Assembly: GCF_001641265.1 (NCBI RefSeq)
Contig: NW_020167520.1
Coordinates: 992,001 to 1,056,000 of the forward strand
DNA length: 64,000 nucleotides
Reading direction: 5' to 3'
From: Pseudogymnoascus destructans
Lineage: Eukaryota; Ascomycota; Leotiomycetes; Thelebolales; Thelebolaceae
Shown here piece by piece: positions 10,540-19,949 of the stretch. The translations under genes were made by a program, and so were the position numbers. Below the pieces are notes generated by a model. The model made no database searches and was not told the origin of the DNA. It worked only from the letters and a program-made list of their open reading frames with translations. Position 1 is the first letter of the stretch. Each line of letters begins with the position of its first letter.

Positions 10540-10793
10540 TGAAGGTGGTGGCGATCGCAAAAGGGTACATTTAGGTACTTCCACTTGCATATATATTTGT
10601 ATGTCAATAGAAGTACCATAATGTATCTTTTCCAGCCGCCACCACCTCTCCCCCCACCGGCCTAGTTCCAAAGCACTTACTGAAGTAGAAAAATTTATCA
10701 AAGGCCAGTATTCTACAGAGGGAACAAAGGGCTCTAGTCACATAGGGGATTACAAAGGGAACGCCGTAGGGGGTATGGCCAGAAGGGGAGAAT
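10540..10793 (-). repeat. Right long terminal inverted repeat of the Harbinger composite
   Basis: Inverted partner of 4919-5172, ending GGCCAGAAGGGGAGAAT next to TA at 10794-10795. Confidence 0.85.
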
Positions 10794-11108
10794 TACATAC
10801 AATTTACTAGTAATTTCCCTTATTAGGTCATAGCTAAACTCCGGTTTCTGCAGCTCTCCCATTTCTCGCCAAAATGGCCAAGTCCAGCATTGTAAAATGG
10901 GAACAATTCAAGCAGGTCCAAAATTGTCACTTAGGGGGTAATGCGAATTTTGATATTACTATTAGGCATAGCTACTTCTATTAACTAGGGTCTATGAGTG
11001 CTACAATCAGCTGAGCCTAGGCTATATACTACGCCTCTATAGTGGCTTGGCACCTTCTTCTTCAGGCCTTGGCCAACAACTGTTCAGCCTGGCTGCTAAA
11101 GCCATCTA
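10794..11108. other. Spacer ending in repeat R (left half)
   Basis: No gene is seen. From about 11045 to 11108 it holds the left half of repeat R, ending in CCATCTA, the TA being the target of the Tc1-like element. The rest is unassigned AT-rich sequence. Confidence 0.5.
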
Positions 11109-12787
11109 CGGAGGTATAGTTCGTAAGTTTTGTAGGTGGGGCGTACTATTAAGATTGCGTGAGCATGGGTACGCGTTCAATTGTTTGTATCCTTTTAACG
11201 TGTTGTAAGTTTTCCTTTTATATATTTATACTAACGTGCGTGCATAACGAATGATACAACATAACGAATGATACACTACCTTGAATCCACACAACTCCTC
11301 TAGTAAACAGTAAATCCCTTCACAACAAAAGATGCCGCAGAAAAACGATGAACGCCAAGTTATATTAGCTCTTCAGGCGATGCAAAATGACCCTAAGCTA
11401 ATTGCTCGAGCTGCTGGAAAGCTCTATTCTGTCGATCATCAGAAGCTTAGTCATCGTAAGCATGGTATGCATTCACGACGCGATATTTCTGCCAATTTGC
11501 AGAAAATGACCGACTTAGAGGAATCAATCCTTGTCCAGTATATTCTCGACCTAGCTGCTAAAGGATTTCCTCCCCGATTGTCTGTTGTGGGAGATATTGC
11601 AAATCGACTTCTCACGACACGCGACGCGTTACCTGTCAAGACGCGCTGGGCTTCCAACTTTGTTAAACGTCTCATAGAACTCAAAACAAGGTTCCAGCGC
11701 AAATACGACTATCAGAGGGCTAAATGCGAAGACCCAGTAATTATTCGTAGCTGGTTTGAGCTTGTGCGAAACACAATTGTGAAGTACGGCATCCACGATG
11801 CGGATATTTACAACTTCGATGAGACAGGGTTTATGATGGGCATTATTTCAACTGCAACAGTGGTAACAAGCTCTGATGGACGTACGAAGGCAAAGAAAGT
11901 ACAGCCTGGCAATCGTGAATGGGCTACAGTAATACAGGGTGTTAATTCCCAAGGCTGGGCGATTCCACCATTTATTATTGTTGCAGGCAAAAACCACCTC
12001 ATGTCTTGGTTACAAAACCTCGAACTGTAGGTGGTTATCGTTTGTTGATCGTTGATGGTCATGAAAGCCATCACTCAGACGAATTTGAGGAATACTGCAA
12101 GGAAAACAATATTATCACTCTATGTATGCCAGCTCATTCTTCTCATATCCTCCAACCACTTGATGTTGGGTGTTTTGGCCCACTGAAAAGGGCTTATGGG
12201 CAGCAATTCGAAAACATGATGCAGGCTCACATCACGCATATTACGAAGGATGACTTCTTTCCCGCATTTCACGCTGCTTTCTTTATTGCAATGACTGAAA
12301 ACAACATCCGAGGAGGCTTCCGAGGCACTGGGCTTTTCCCATTTGATCCTGATAGTGTGGTTTCTATGCTTGATCTCAGATTTAGAACCCCGAGACCACA
12401 AAACTCCCACCCTAGCACCGCTCAACCTTGGGTTTCCCAGACACCAAATAACCAAAATGAAGCCTTATCACAGACAGCTTTCATTAAAAATTGAATTGCA
12501 CATCATCAAAATAGCTCATCAACCTCTATTTACAATGCTGTTAACCAATTTGCAAAGGGAGCATCACAAATGATGTATCAATTAGCATTGTTAAAAGCAG
12601 AGAACGAAATGCTTCAGCAAGGGATGGAACAACTTAGCAAACGCAGAAGGGCTAAAAAAACTCGCCTACAGCAAGGAGGATCACTTACACAACACGAAGC
12701 ACAAGAGTTACAAGATGAGAGGGACCTTGCGCAACAAGTAAAGCAAGAAACACAGGCAGGGAGTGGTCGGAAGCCAAGGAAAGAAAT

Positions 12788-13000
12788 GTAAAGGACTTCT
12801 TGGTGAGTAGGGCAGTGGGAAGTCATGGAAGGAATATACGTAGAATCCTGGTCTATTGATACAAAGACTGAATGCTGACCTTCCTCCGAAGGTCCGCGTT
12901 CCTACTATATAGTTCTACATGTCCTGTCCGGACCGACATGCCTCCGTCTTGGCACTGAAGGGCACGTGAGTATTGCCCGCACGTGATTCGGTTCGTGACA
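12788..13000 (-). repeat. Gypsy-1 3' LTR (213 bp)
   Basis: Begins TGTAAAGGACTTC and ends GTTCGTGACA. Against the 5' LTR I count four substitutions and small indels. All four substitutions are TG or CA here where the 5' LTR has CG. Confidence 0.92.
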
Positions 13001-13347
13001 ATATCCCCCCCTTTGAGGCTCAAGCCCCTTTGAGCCCCCGATCCCGAGATTTGCTCGGCCCGTATTGTAAAGTGTGGTGGTGGCCGCTTATGGAGCGAGG
13101 CACGCTTGGTAAGCGGAGCCCACCCGCCTACGCGTTGTTGTTGTTGTTTTGGCTTGCTGTGGTGAATTTCCCACTTCTGGCTTCGCTTCTCCTTTTGTTT
13201 TGATACAACACAACCTCTTCCACACCACAATGCTGCACCCTCGCAGCTCCTCTGTTTTTGGTACGTGGACTCCTTGAGTCTTCTTGAACCTTTTCTAATT
13301 CAAACAGCTTCACACTCCACACTCTCTTGCACTTCGCTACCGCCACC

Positions 13348-14474
13348 ATGCCTCCCCGCAAAGGTGACAACAAGGACCCAGCCGGGCTCACTCCCGCTGG
13401 CCCCAGCCAGGTGGAAAGACCACCGCCCCCAAGAAGACTCGCCCCCGCAAGCCCACTGCCAAGGCCAAGGAGAAGGGTAAAGCTGTCCTTCCATCTGTCG
13501 AGGACAATGATGAGCTCGTTCCCCGTCGTCCCGCGCCTGAGGCGACCCCGCGCCAGACACACTCGGCCACCGTCGCAAGTGAGGATGGTGCCCCAAGCCA
13601 AGCAGGAGCTGCTCGTCGCCTGATTGCCTTCCCCGCTATGGGCACGCCACAGCGCTTCAACCGCCCTGCGAACCCTTCCATTCTTGGTGGGGAGTTCAGC
13701 CCCTCGCGTGCCCCCTGCACGAAGCCCGTCATCCCAATGTGTCTACGCTGCTCCAAGAACGTCTTCAAGTTCAAGACGGAGCTGAAATGCACCCGCGCGA
13801 ACAGCATGGCCCGATGCCAGTATTGCTCGGATCAACACTGTCACTGCTTGCCCGTGAGTCCTCCGCATATCCCCCGCATCGCTTGATTGTCCTCGGCCTA
13901 ATCTGTTTTAGATTCCCAAGTTTGCGATCAAGAGATTCAATCGCATGATGGTTGCGCACGCGCAATTCATGGCTTCCTGGAATGTGGATGAGATGGTTAT
14001 CCCTGTCATCAAGGCCCGCTCCCAAATCCTCAAGGCCCGCCAGGCCAAGTACACCCAGTTCGTCGAGCGTGGCAAGAATCTCCTTGGTCGCCGCCGCGCC
14101 TTCGGTGCGGACAGTAAGCCCGAGAAGATCAACGTCGGCCTCGCCCTCCTTGCTGTTGCCGACAACATCAAGGCACTTCAGCGTGTCGCGCGCTTCAAGG
14201 CCGACATGTATCAGGCAAAGGTACGTGTCGCTCCCGTTTCCCTTCCTGTTCTCCAACTAACCTCTCTTAGCACCAGCACAATCCCGCTGTTGCCACCTGC
14301 GAGGAGTACGAGAGCTCCGATAGCGAGGTGGAGTCAGAGGCTTTCCCTGGCGAAGATGACAACGACCTAGAGCTGGAGGCCAAGCTGGCCTGTCAGCCAG
14401 AGCCCTCCCCCGCTCGCTCCCACATCTCCAACGACGACTTCTCCGACGTTGAAGATGGTGACGTCGCCGCCTGA
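13348..14474 (+). CDS. Accessory zinc-finger-like gene, antisense within gypsy-1
   Basis: I read four exons: 13348-13363, 13411-13853, 13912-14220 and 14271-14474, for 323 residues without a stop. Intron 2 (58 bp, GTGAGT...TTTTAG) and intron 3 (50 bp, GTACGT, CTAAC branch, TTAG) are clear; intron 1 (47 bp) is inferred because it restores frame, and a one-base shift is the alternative. Features in order: a lysine/proline-rich basic N-terminus; a cysteine/histidine cluster (MCLRCSKNVFKF ... CTRANSMARCQYCSDQHCHC) likely to bind zinc; a helical basic middle; an acidic serine-rich C-terminus (EDDNDLELE, DDFSDVEDGD). It lies between the integrase stop and the 3' LTR on the strand opposite to gag-pol. 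The family is unknown to me; a DNA- or chromatin-binding role is only a guess. Confidence 0.75.
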
Positions 14475-14583
14475 TAACGCTTGCGCCACATTAGATAGTT
14501 GAGCTCCGGTTCTAGAATAGCGAATTGATGCCCTATGTGGCTTTTCTACTCTTGTGTTTACTATCCGTGACCTGTGCGTGAGC

Positions 14584-16200
14584 TTACTGCCTCTTGTGGT
14601 GTGGTTCTAGCAATGACACGTGGAAGGTTGGGTGAATCCCCATGTCCCATGGCAACTCAATCCTATAGGCCTGCTTTCCAATGATCTCTACGATCTTGAA
14701 GGGCCCTACGAACTGTTCCGCGAGCTTTCTGTTTGGCCTCCGCAGCTTGATGTTCTTTGTGGAAAGGAGGACTTGGTCCCCCATGCTATATTCCTTTGGC
14801 TTCCTTTTGAGATTATAGTGCTTCGTCTGCGACTGCGTCGCTCGGAGCCAATGGTGCACCAGCACTTCCCTTTCCTCCTGGAGCTTCTGTATTCTTTCAA
14901 ACGGCTCGAGTGCATCCCCCTTTTGAGGGGCGTCCGCGACACTCACATCTGGCATACGAGGATCAAAGCCTTTTAATGCCCGGAAAGGTGTTGTTTGAAT
15001 TGTCGAATGGAAGGAGTTATTATATGAGAACTGGGCGATGGGTAGGAGTACTACCCACTCATCCTGGGAGCTTGTGCAATACGACCGAAGGTAGTGTTCG
15101 ATTGTTTGATTCTGGCGCTCAGTTTGTCCATCCATCTGCGGGTGGAAAGCGGTGCTCAAACGCTGGCGAATCTTTAAGAAATAACAGAGGCAAGACCAGT
15201 AGCTACTTGTGAATACAGATCCCCTATCGGAGACAATTCCCTTTGGAATCCCGAACTCTGTGATAACGTAGCGGAGGATAAGTGTTGCCAAATCATTGGC
15301 ATTCACCGTCTTATTCGTTGCGATATATAAGGCGTACTTTGTGTATCGATCCACAACTACAAGTATGGAATCGTACGCCTTCTTCGGCAATGGGTGAAGG
15401 CTTGGTGGGAGGCCTGTTATAAAGTCCATGGAGATCTCTTCTCCTGGGCCGTTTGGTTGTGGAAGCGGCTGCAACTCGCCGTACGGGCGGTGACGCTTCA
15501 CTACCATTTTCTGGCAGATTTGACAGGTCTTAACGTATTCCTTTACATCCTCCCTCATTTTTGGCCACTTATACTTCTGAGTAAGTAGTTCTGTGGTCTT
15601 CGCCACGCCAAAGTGACCTGCTAACGGGTCATCATGATGGATTCGGAGGAGCTCTTCAATGAGGGCTGGGTCTCGAGGAAAGGGGATGATGCCTTCCCTC
15701 GAAAGGACTCCGCTTTCCTGATGAAGAGCCCACTCTCTCTCTACGCCTTCCGTCCGTGGACGCCTCTTTGTCATTCGCAACGCTCGATCCTTCAAGAATG
15801 GGTCACCACTTTGGACTTGAACGATGAGCTTGCGAAGATCAAGGGATGGCTCCTCGTACGGTGCTTCTGTAGCTGCCTCTCGCATCACGCGACAGCGAGG
15901 CAGGAAAGCTTGTGTATCCTCTGCGTGCCCCTCGCGGGGGTGCAGCTTTAACTTGTCCACTTCGTGGAGGATATCTTGGGTTACCGTTTGCTCGCCCGCT
16001 TTTGCGAAGACGGCGCGGATTCGAGTACTCTTTTGCGACGCATCGCCCTCGCTGTTCTCTACAGCTTTACTATAACCACGGGCCAGCTTTTGCTGGAGCA
16101 TGGGTAACAACCCATCAAATGCTTGATGTTGCGTTTCGACGTAGTCCGGTCTGCGACTCGGACCGTCCGCGGGGTTGGTGCGGCCAGGCCTATGTTCAAT
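14584..16200 (-). pseudogene. Gypsy-1 integrase region
   Basis: This segment is in the same frame as the RT/RNase H part but separated from it by TAG at 16203-16201. It has the HHCC zinc-binding domain (HFGVAKTTELLTQKYKWP, CQICQK) and the catalytic core with Asp in ISMDFITGLP, Asp in VSDRGSVFTSSYW and Glu in HPQMDGQTERQNQ. It ends in the GPF/Y module (FVGPFKIVEI ... FHVSLLEPHH) with no chromodomain, unlike gypsy-2. It carries no damage except the upstream stop. Confidence 0.9.
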
Positions 16201-18164
16201 CTAAAAATCGAGACCTGCTAGGAACTCGATCCAGTGGGCCTGCCGATTATTGATTGATACTTTCTTCATGAAGTAAATCAGATTATTATGATCCGTCCGT
16301 ACTATAACAGGAAAATTACTATCTTGACAGTAGTGATGCCAATGCTTAAAGGCCGCGACGATCGCGAGAAGCTCAATATCATGGGTGTCATACCTGATCT
16401 CTGCATCCTTCAATTTCCTCGAATAGAAGGCAATGGGGTGCCACCGTGTGACCCCCGCTACGTCAGTATATGGCTGCGTAAGAATTCCTGCAATCGCCAT
16501 TCCTGAGCCGTCGGTCTCCAACCTTATCGGCTGAGCTGGGTCGAAGTGGCGGAGGAGAGGGGCGGACGTGAAAGCATCTTTCAACGTCTGAAAAGCCCCC
16601 GCTGCCTCAACGTTCCAGAGGAACGGGCCTACCTTCTTTCCTTTCTCACTCCCCTTAAGGAGTTCTGTGAGCGGTTGCGCAATACGCGAATAGTCCGCGA
16701 TGAACCTCCGGTAGAAGTTCGCAAAGCCTAAGAAGACCTGTAGGTCTCGGAAGGTTGTTGGCACTAGCCAGTCTGTGATTGTCTCGACCCGCGATAGGTC
16801 CATTGAGACCCCCTTCGTAGACACAATGAAGCCTAGAAACTCAACCTCTTTTGTTGAGAATTTGCACTTCTTTAGATTGCAGTAGATCTTAAACTTCCGT
16901 AGGCGTTCGAGGACAGTGCGGACATGTTGCGGATGCTCTTCCTTGCACTTCGAATAGATCAAGACGTCGTCAAGGTAGACAATGCACATCACGTCTACAA
17001 GGCCTGCGAGCGCTTCATTGATATACGCCTGGAATGATGTGGGGGCGTTGCACAGCCCAAACGGCATCACTAAATATTCGAACAGGCCGTACCTTGTTCG
17101 GAAGGCAGTTTTCCACTCGTCCCCCTTCCGGATTCTCATACGCTGGTACGCATCCTTTGCGTCAAGCTTCGTGAACACTGCGGCCCCGCTTAGGCGGTCG
17201 AGTATTTCCGAAATAAGAGGGATTGGGTGTCGATTCTTCACTGTCATGGCGTTAAGCCCTCGATAATCGACACATAGGCGCTTCGAGCCATCTGGCTTTG
17301 GGACGAAAAGGATGGGCGCTCCAGCTGGGCTCGTCAAGTGACGGATCCAGCCCCTCTGAAGCGAATCCTCAATGTAACCCCTAAGTGTCGCCAACTCCTT
17401 CTCTGAGAGGCTGTAGATTGGTCCCCACGGGGGTTGCTTCCCCTCCTCAATATCTATGGCATGCTCTGCCCTCTTTGAGTATTCTGGGAGCGACGCTGCC
17501 CCTTCATCGTCAAAGACGTCCTCAAAAGATTGGTATTCCCTTGGAACTGTTGGTGTAGGTCGGGGTTCCTGGGGGTCGTCCATCCGGTGTAGCATTGCTA
17601 CATACACTGGTCCGCCTTTCCCCCGCAGCTCTTCCGCTTCCTCGTTTGAGAGATATTGGATGTTGTCAGTAGGGAATCGCCATGTCCCTCGCGTCCAATT
17701 AATCACTGGGTTTTCGCGGAGAAGCCATGGATACCCTAACATGCAAAGAGGTGTTCTCTTTCTTGCGTCTTGCCCCCATCGTCCTTGATGCGGAGGGTGA
17801 GCTGGGACTTCCTGAAGAGAGGTATTTCCTGGCTTCCTACACCCCTTGCTGTGGTGTAGCTTGGTTCCCACACTCCCCCGAGCTCTTTTGCCACTAAGTG
17901 GGATATGAGGTTGGCGGTTGTGCCGCTGTCAACGAGCGCGCGAAGGGGTCGCCACGCTTCCACTCCTCGTACGTCGACGAGAATCGACAGGCTGTTCTTC
18001 CCCTGGGTAACCGCTCCATCCATCGGGATTTGGATCGAGGGTCCTAGTTTTTTGGTTGCAGGATGCCTTTTAGCTGGCTCCCCTGCTGTACCGCTCGGAT
18101 GCGCTGCGCACCCTCGCCGTTCCTTAAGAAACACTGAGCGGTGCGGTGTCCCTCCTTTCCACAA
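16201..18164 (-). pseudogene. Gypsy-1 protease, reverse transcriptase and RNase H
   Basis: The aspartic protease motif ALVDSGTTANLIS lies in the frame 18164-17736. The frame then shifts near 17745 within the conserved block leading to LGYPWL-NPVINW, and RT continues from there in another frame to 16201. RT blocks include LFVPKPDGSKRLCVDYRGLN, the active site IVYLDDVLIYS, and FLGFANFYRRFI; RNase H follows with LETDGSGMAIAGIL and RTDHNNL. TAG at 16203-16201 ends it after FLAGLDF. The protease frame overlaps the end of gag in another frame, which could be a natural frameshift site; the protease/RT shift looks like damage. Confidence 0.9.
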
Positions 18165-19182
18165 TGGAAACAGAGGTTGTTGTCCCTTCGCCGCTTCTCT
18201 TCCTCATCTGAGAGACGCGAGCGCTTCACTCCCGCTCTTTCTCCGCTTCGACTTCCCTGGTGGGGGTGCGAACCCCTCTTGTGAGGATTCTCCCCCCTCT
18301 TTTCTTCCTTGTGGTCCTTCTGACCCCCCTTTTCCTGGCCCTTTGGTAGGTTGGCTTGTTCAAACCGGGAGGCGAGCGCTATAAGGGCGCTTCGCGTCCG
18401 CGGAATCTCAGGATAAGTGATTATCCTCAAGCGTAGATCGGGCCGGAGCTTTGCGAGGAAGTGCTGAACTCGATGTTCTTCACTGTATGCCTTCAACTCC
18501 CCCTCTAACATCTCGAGGTAGGTCGCAAAGGTTTGCGCAGACTGTCCGGGTCGCTGGCGCGCCTCCTTGTATTTGATCGCTGTCGAGAGGCCCCGATTAA
18601 CTGGATCCTCAACGAGGTCAAGAAGGAACTTTTTGAACCCCTTCCAAGCTTCTGGAAGTCAGGTTCCTTCTCATGTCGAAGCCATGCGTCTCGAGGTTCG
18701 CCCTCAATCCACGTTGCCGCCAAGTCACAGCGGAGCTCGTCTGATTTATTCAGACTTGGCTCTAACCGAAAGCTTAACTCGCAGCTTGTGACGAATTCCG
18801 AGTGCTCTCTGACCGTTCTTCCCTTGTATGGCGCGATCTGCCGGGGTCTTATGCTCTTCGGCAGTCCCCTGTAAGAGACGGAGCTGGATGATGCGACACT
18901 TTGGTCGTCGACGGGGAGGCCTGGCGGTAGAACTTCCGCAACGTCCCCGTCTTCCAACCGCTTCCTTAGCCGCTCAATTCGCTCAGCCGCCTCCTTGAGC
19001 TGGAGCTTCGCAAGGAGTTCTTCCTCGATGGCCTGGGCAGTTGCTAGCTGGTCCTCGATCCCTTGCTGACTTTCAGCTGGTGGCAGAGACGCTGCTTCGC
19101 GACTGCCACTCCCTTCGGTGTCTGCGGTCTGAGTGCGGGTGCGTGGCGGCATGGGTTCGGCTTCTCTTTTGACTTCCCTCAC
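18044..19182 (-). pseudogene. Gypsy-1 gag
   Basis: The first frame (19182-18505) has a coiled-coil rich N-terminus (LLAKLQLKEAAERIERLRKR) and the start of the capsid region (VREHSEFVTSCELSF). A frameshift near 18655 moves the capsid into the frame that reads on to 18044 through SAQTFATYLEMLEGELK and a CCHC zinc knuckle CFHCGKEGHRTAQC. Gag packages element RNA into virus-like particles. One base change would be enough to explain the break. Confidence 0.85.
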
Positions 19183-19225
19183 TGGGCTACTCTTCCTAAT
19201 CGTAGGAATGGTGGAGCGTTCAGAA

Positions 19226-19440
19226 TGTAAAGGACTTCTTGGCGAGTAGGGCAGTGGGAAGTCATGGGAAGGAATATACGTAGAATCCTGGTCTATTGAT
19301 ACGAAGACTGAACGCTGACCTTCCTCCGAAGGTCCGCGTTCCTACTATATAGTTCTACGTGTCCTGTCCGGACCGACATGCCTCCGTCTTGGCACTGAAG
19401 GGCACGTGAGTATTGCCCGCACGTGATTCGGTTCGTGACA
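19226..19440 (-). repeat. Gypsy-1 5' LTR (215 bp)
   Basis: Partner of 12788-13000, with the same TGTAAAGG and GTGACA ends. It is next to the AGAAA duplication at 19441-19445. Confidence 0.92.
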
Positions 19441-19680
19441 AGAAACACGCGCAAGGCGCTGTGGCAACTGTGGTGGCACAAAACACAATGCACGCACCTG
19501 TCAGATGGTAATAGAGGTATCTGAGGATGAGTATTCTACATAGCTTTAATTGATTTATAGCGTTGTAGTGGAATTATCATAGTATTTGTTAAGTGAGCAC
19601 ATTGGACTGTATCATTCGTTATGTTGTATCATTCGTTATGCACGCACGTTATACGAATTTATATATATTTTCTATTAACA

Positions 19681-19842
19681 ATGCCGCACCTTACTCGTGA
19701 TGAGCGGCTTAAATGCCAACTACTACGCTCCCTTAATTGGGAGTATCAAGCCATTGCCACTCGAATGCGTTGCTCAATCCGACAGGCGTCGTACGCTATT
19801 GAGCAAGGCAGGCCCTTCCTAGCTATCTACTGTACTTTTTAA
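19681..19842 (+). pseudogene. N-terminal remnant of a Tc1-like transposase
   Basis: The 53-codon frame from ATG 19681 reads MPHLTRDERLKCQLLRSL ... YQAIATRMRCSIRQASYAIE, a helix-turn-helix of the kind that opens fungal Tc1/mariner transposases. The catalytic part is absent; the right inverted repeat follows about 70 bp later. It shows that the surrounding small element (11109-19947) is an internally deleted Tc1-like transposon. Confidence 0.6.
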
Positions 19843-19949
19843 AATATAATTCAATTTGACGCGATGAACGCGTATGGTACTTCGACCGAATTGCCAAGTG
19901 TTGCGAGTGGGGGGCCCCACCTACAAAACTTCCAGACTATACCTCCATA

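Larger units (their letters stand above)
4919..10793. mobile_element. Composite PIF/Harbinger-like element with two gene pairs
   Basis: Long inverted repeats at 4919-~5172 and ~10540-10793 (over 90% alike by eye) begin ATTCTCCCCTTC and are flanked by TA at 4917-4918 and 10794-10795; a 3-bp TWA duplication typical of Harbinger is not evident. Between them lie transposase A (+), DNA-binding gene A (-), a solo LTR, a DNA-binding gene B piece (+) and transposase B (-). The A and B pairs are mirror images and their transposases are only about half identical, so this is not a recent inverted duplication. No inner terminal repeats were found. All four genes carry disabling changes. Confidence 0.75.
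12788..19440 (-). mobile_element. Ty3/gypsy retrotransposon gypsy-1 with antisense accessory gene
   Basis: Two LTRs (12788-13000 and 19226-19440) enclose gag-pol on the minus strand and the element is flanked by the 5-bp duplication AGAAA (12783-12787, 19441-19445). The order is 5' LTR (right), gag, protease, RT, RNase H, integrase, then about 1.6 kb to the 3' LTR holding a spliced gene on the opposite strand. A purine tract (minus strand AAAGGGGGGGATAT, 13001-~13014) abuts the 3' LTR. No tRNA-type primer site starting TGG directly follows the 5' LTR. The coding frames have several frameshifts and a stop, so it is not autonomous. Confidence 0.93.
11332..19543 (+). pseudogene. P2 pogo transposase split by gypsy-1
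   Basis: Reading from ATG 11332, the protein aligns with the intact 551-residue P2 transposase: N-terminal HTH, CENP-B-like HTH, then YNFDETGFMMG with the first Asp. An internal deletion near 12010 removes about 50 codons and shifts the frame; the second and third Asp blocks follow in the frame from 12006 (LLIVDGHESHHS, SHILQPLDVGCF). TGA at 12492-12494 is followed by a readable coiled-coil part to KPRKE, where gypsy-1 is inserted in a codon. After it, at 19441-19543, the tail resumes and ends in a zinc knuckle CGNCGGTKHNARTC. The N-terminal 60 residues differ more from other P2 copies (about 62% identity) than the catalytic part (about 87%). Confidence 0.88.
11234..19649 (+). mobile_element. 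Pogo-like transposon, family P2 copy 1
   Basis: TA at 11232-11233 and 19650-19651 flanks inverted termini starting ACGTGCGTGC. The 15-mer ATAACGAATGATACA appears twice (11244-11258, 11261-11275), a 17-bp pitch, and is mirrored at 19602-19640. The other P2 copies carry an unrelated 15-mer at the same place. The 1.76-kb element is split by gypsy-1 (12788-19440). Confidence 0.9.
11109..19947 (+). mobile_element. Tc1/mariner-like element, interrupted by nested insertions
   Basis: Inverted ends CGGAGGTATAGTTCGTAAG (left) and the complement of TGGAGGTATAGTCTGGAAG (right) both continue into TTTTGTAGGTGGGG and are flanked by TA at 11107-11108 and 19948-19949. Without the pogo P2 insertion (11234-19649) the element is only about 0.4 kb, so it is an internally deleted derivative. 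Repeat R at 7785-7890 shows the unoccupied site. Confidence 0.8.

Noticed and set aside
13128..13807. Minus-strand frames opposite the accessory gene in gypsy-1
   Set aside because: They lie after the pol stop, lack element motifs and mirror the codon pattern of the spliced plus-strand gene.
18044..18164. Programmed -1 frameshift between gag and protease of gypsy-1
   Set aside because: The overlap is compatible with it, but no clear slippery heptamer was found and neighbouring frames are plainly damaged, so it stays unproven.
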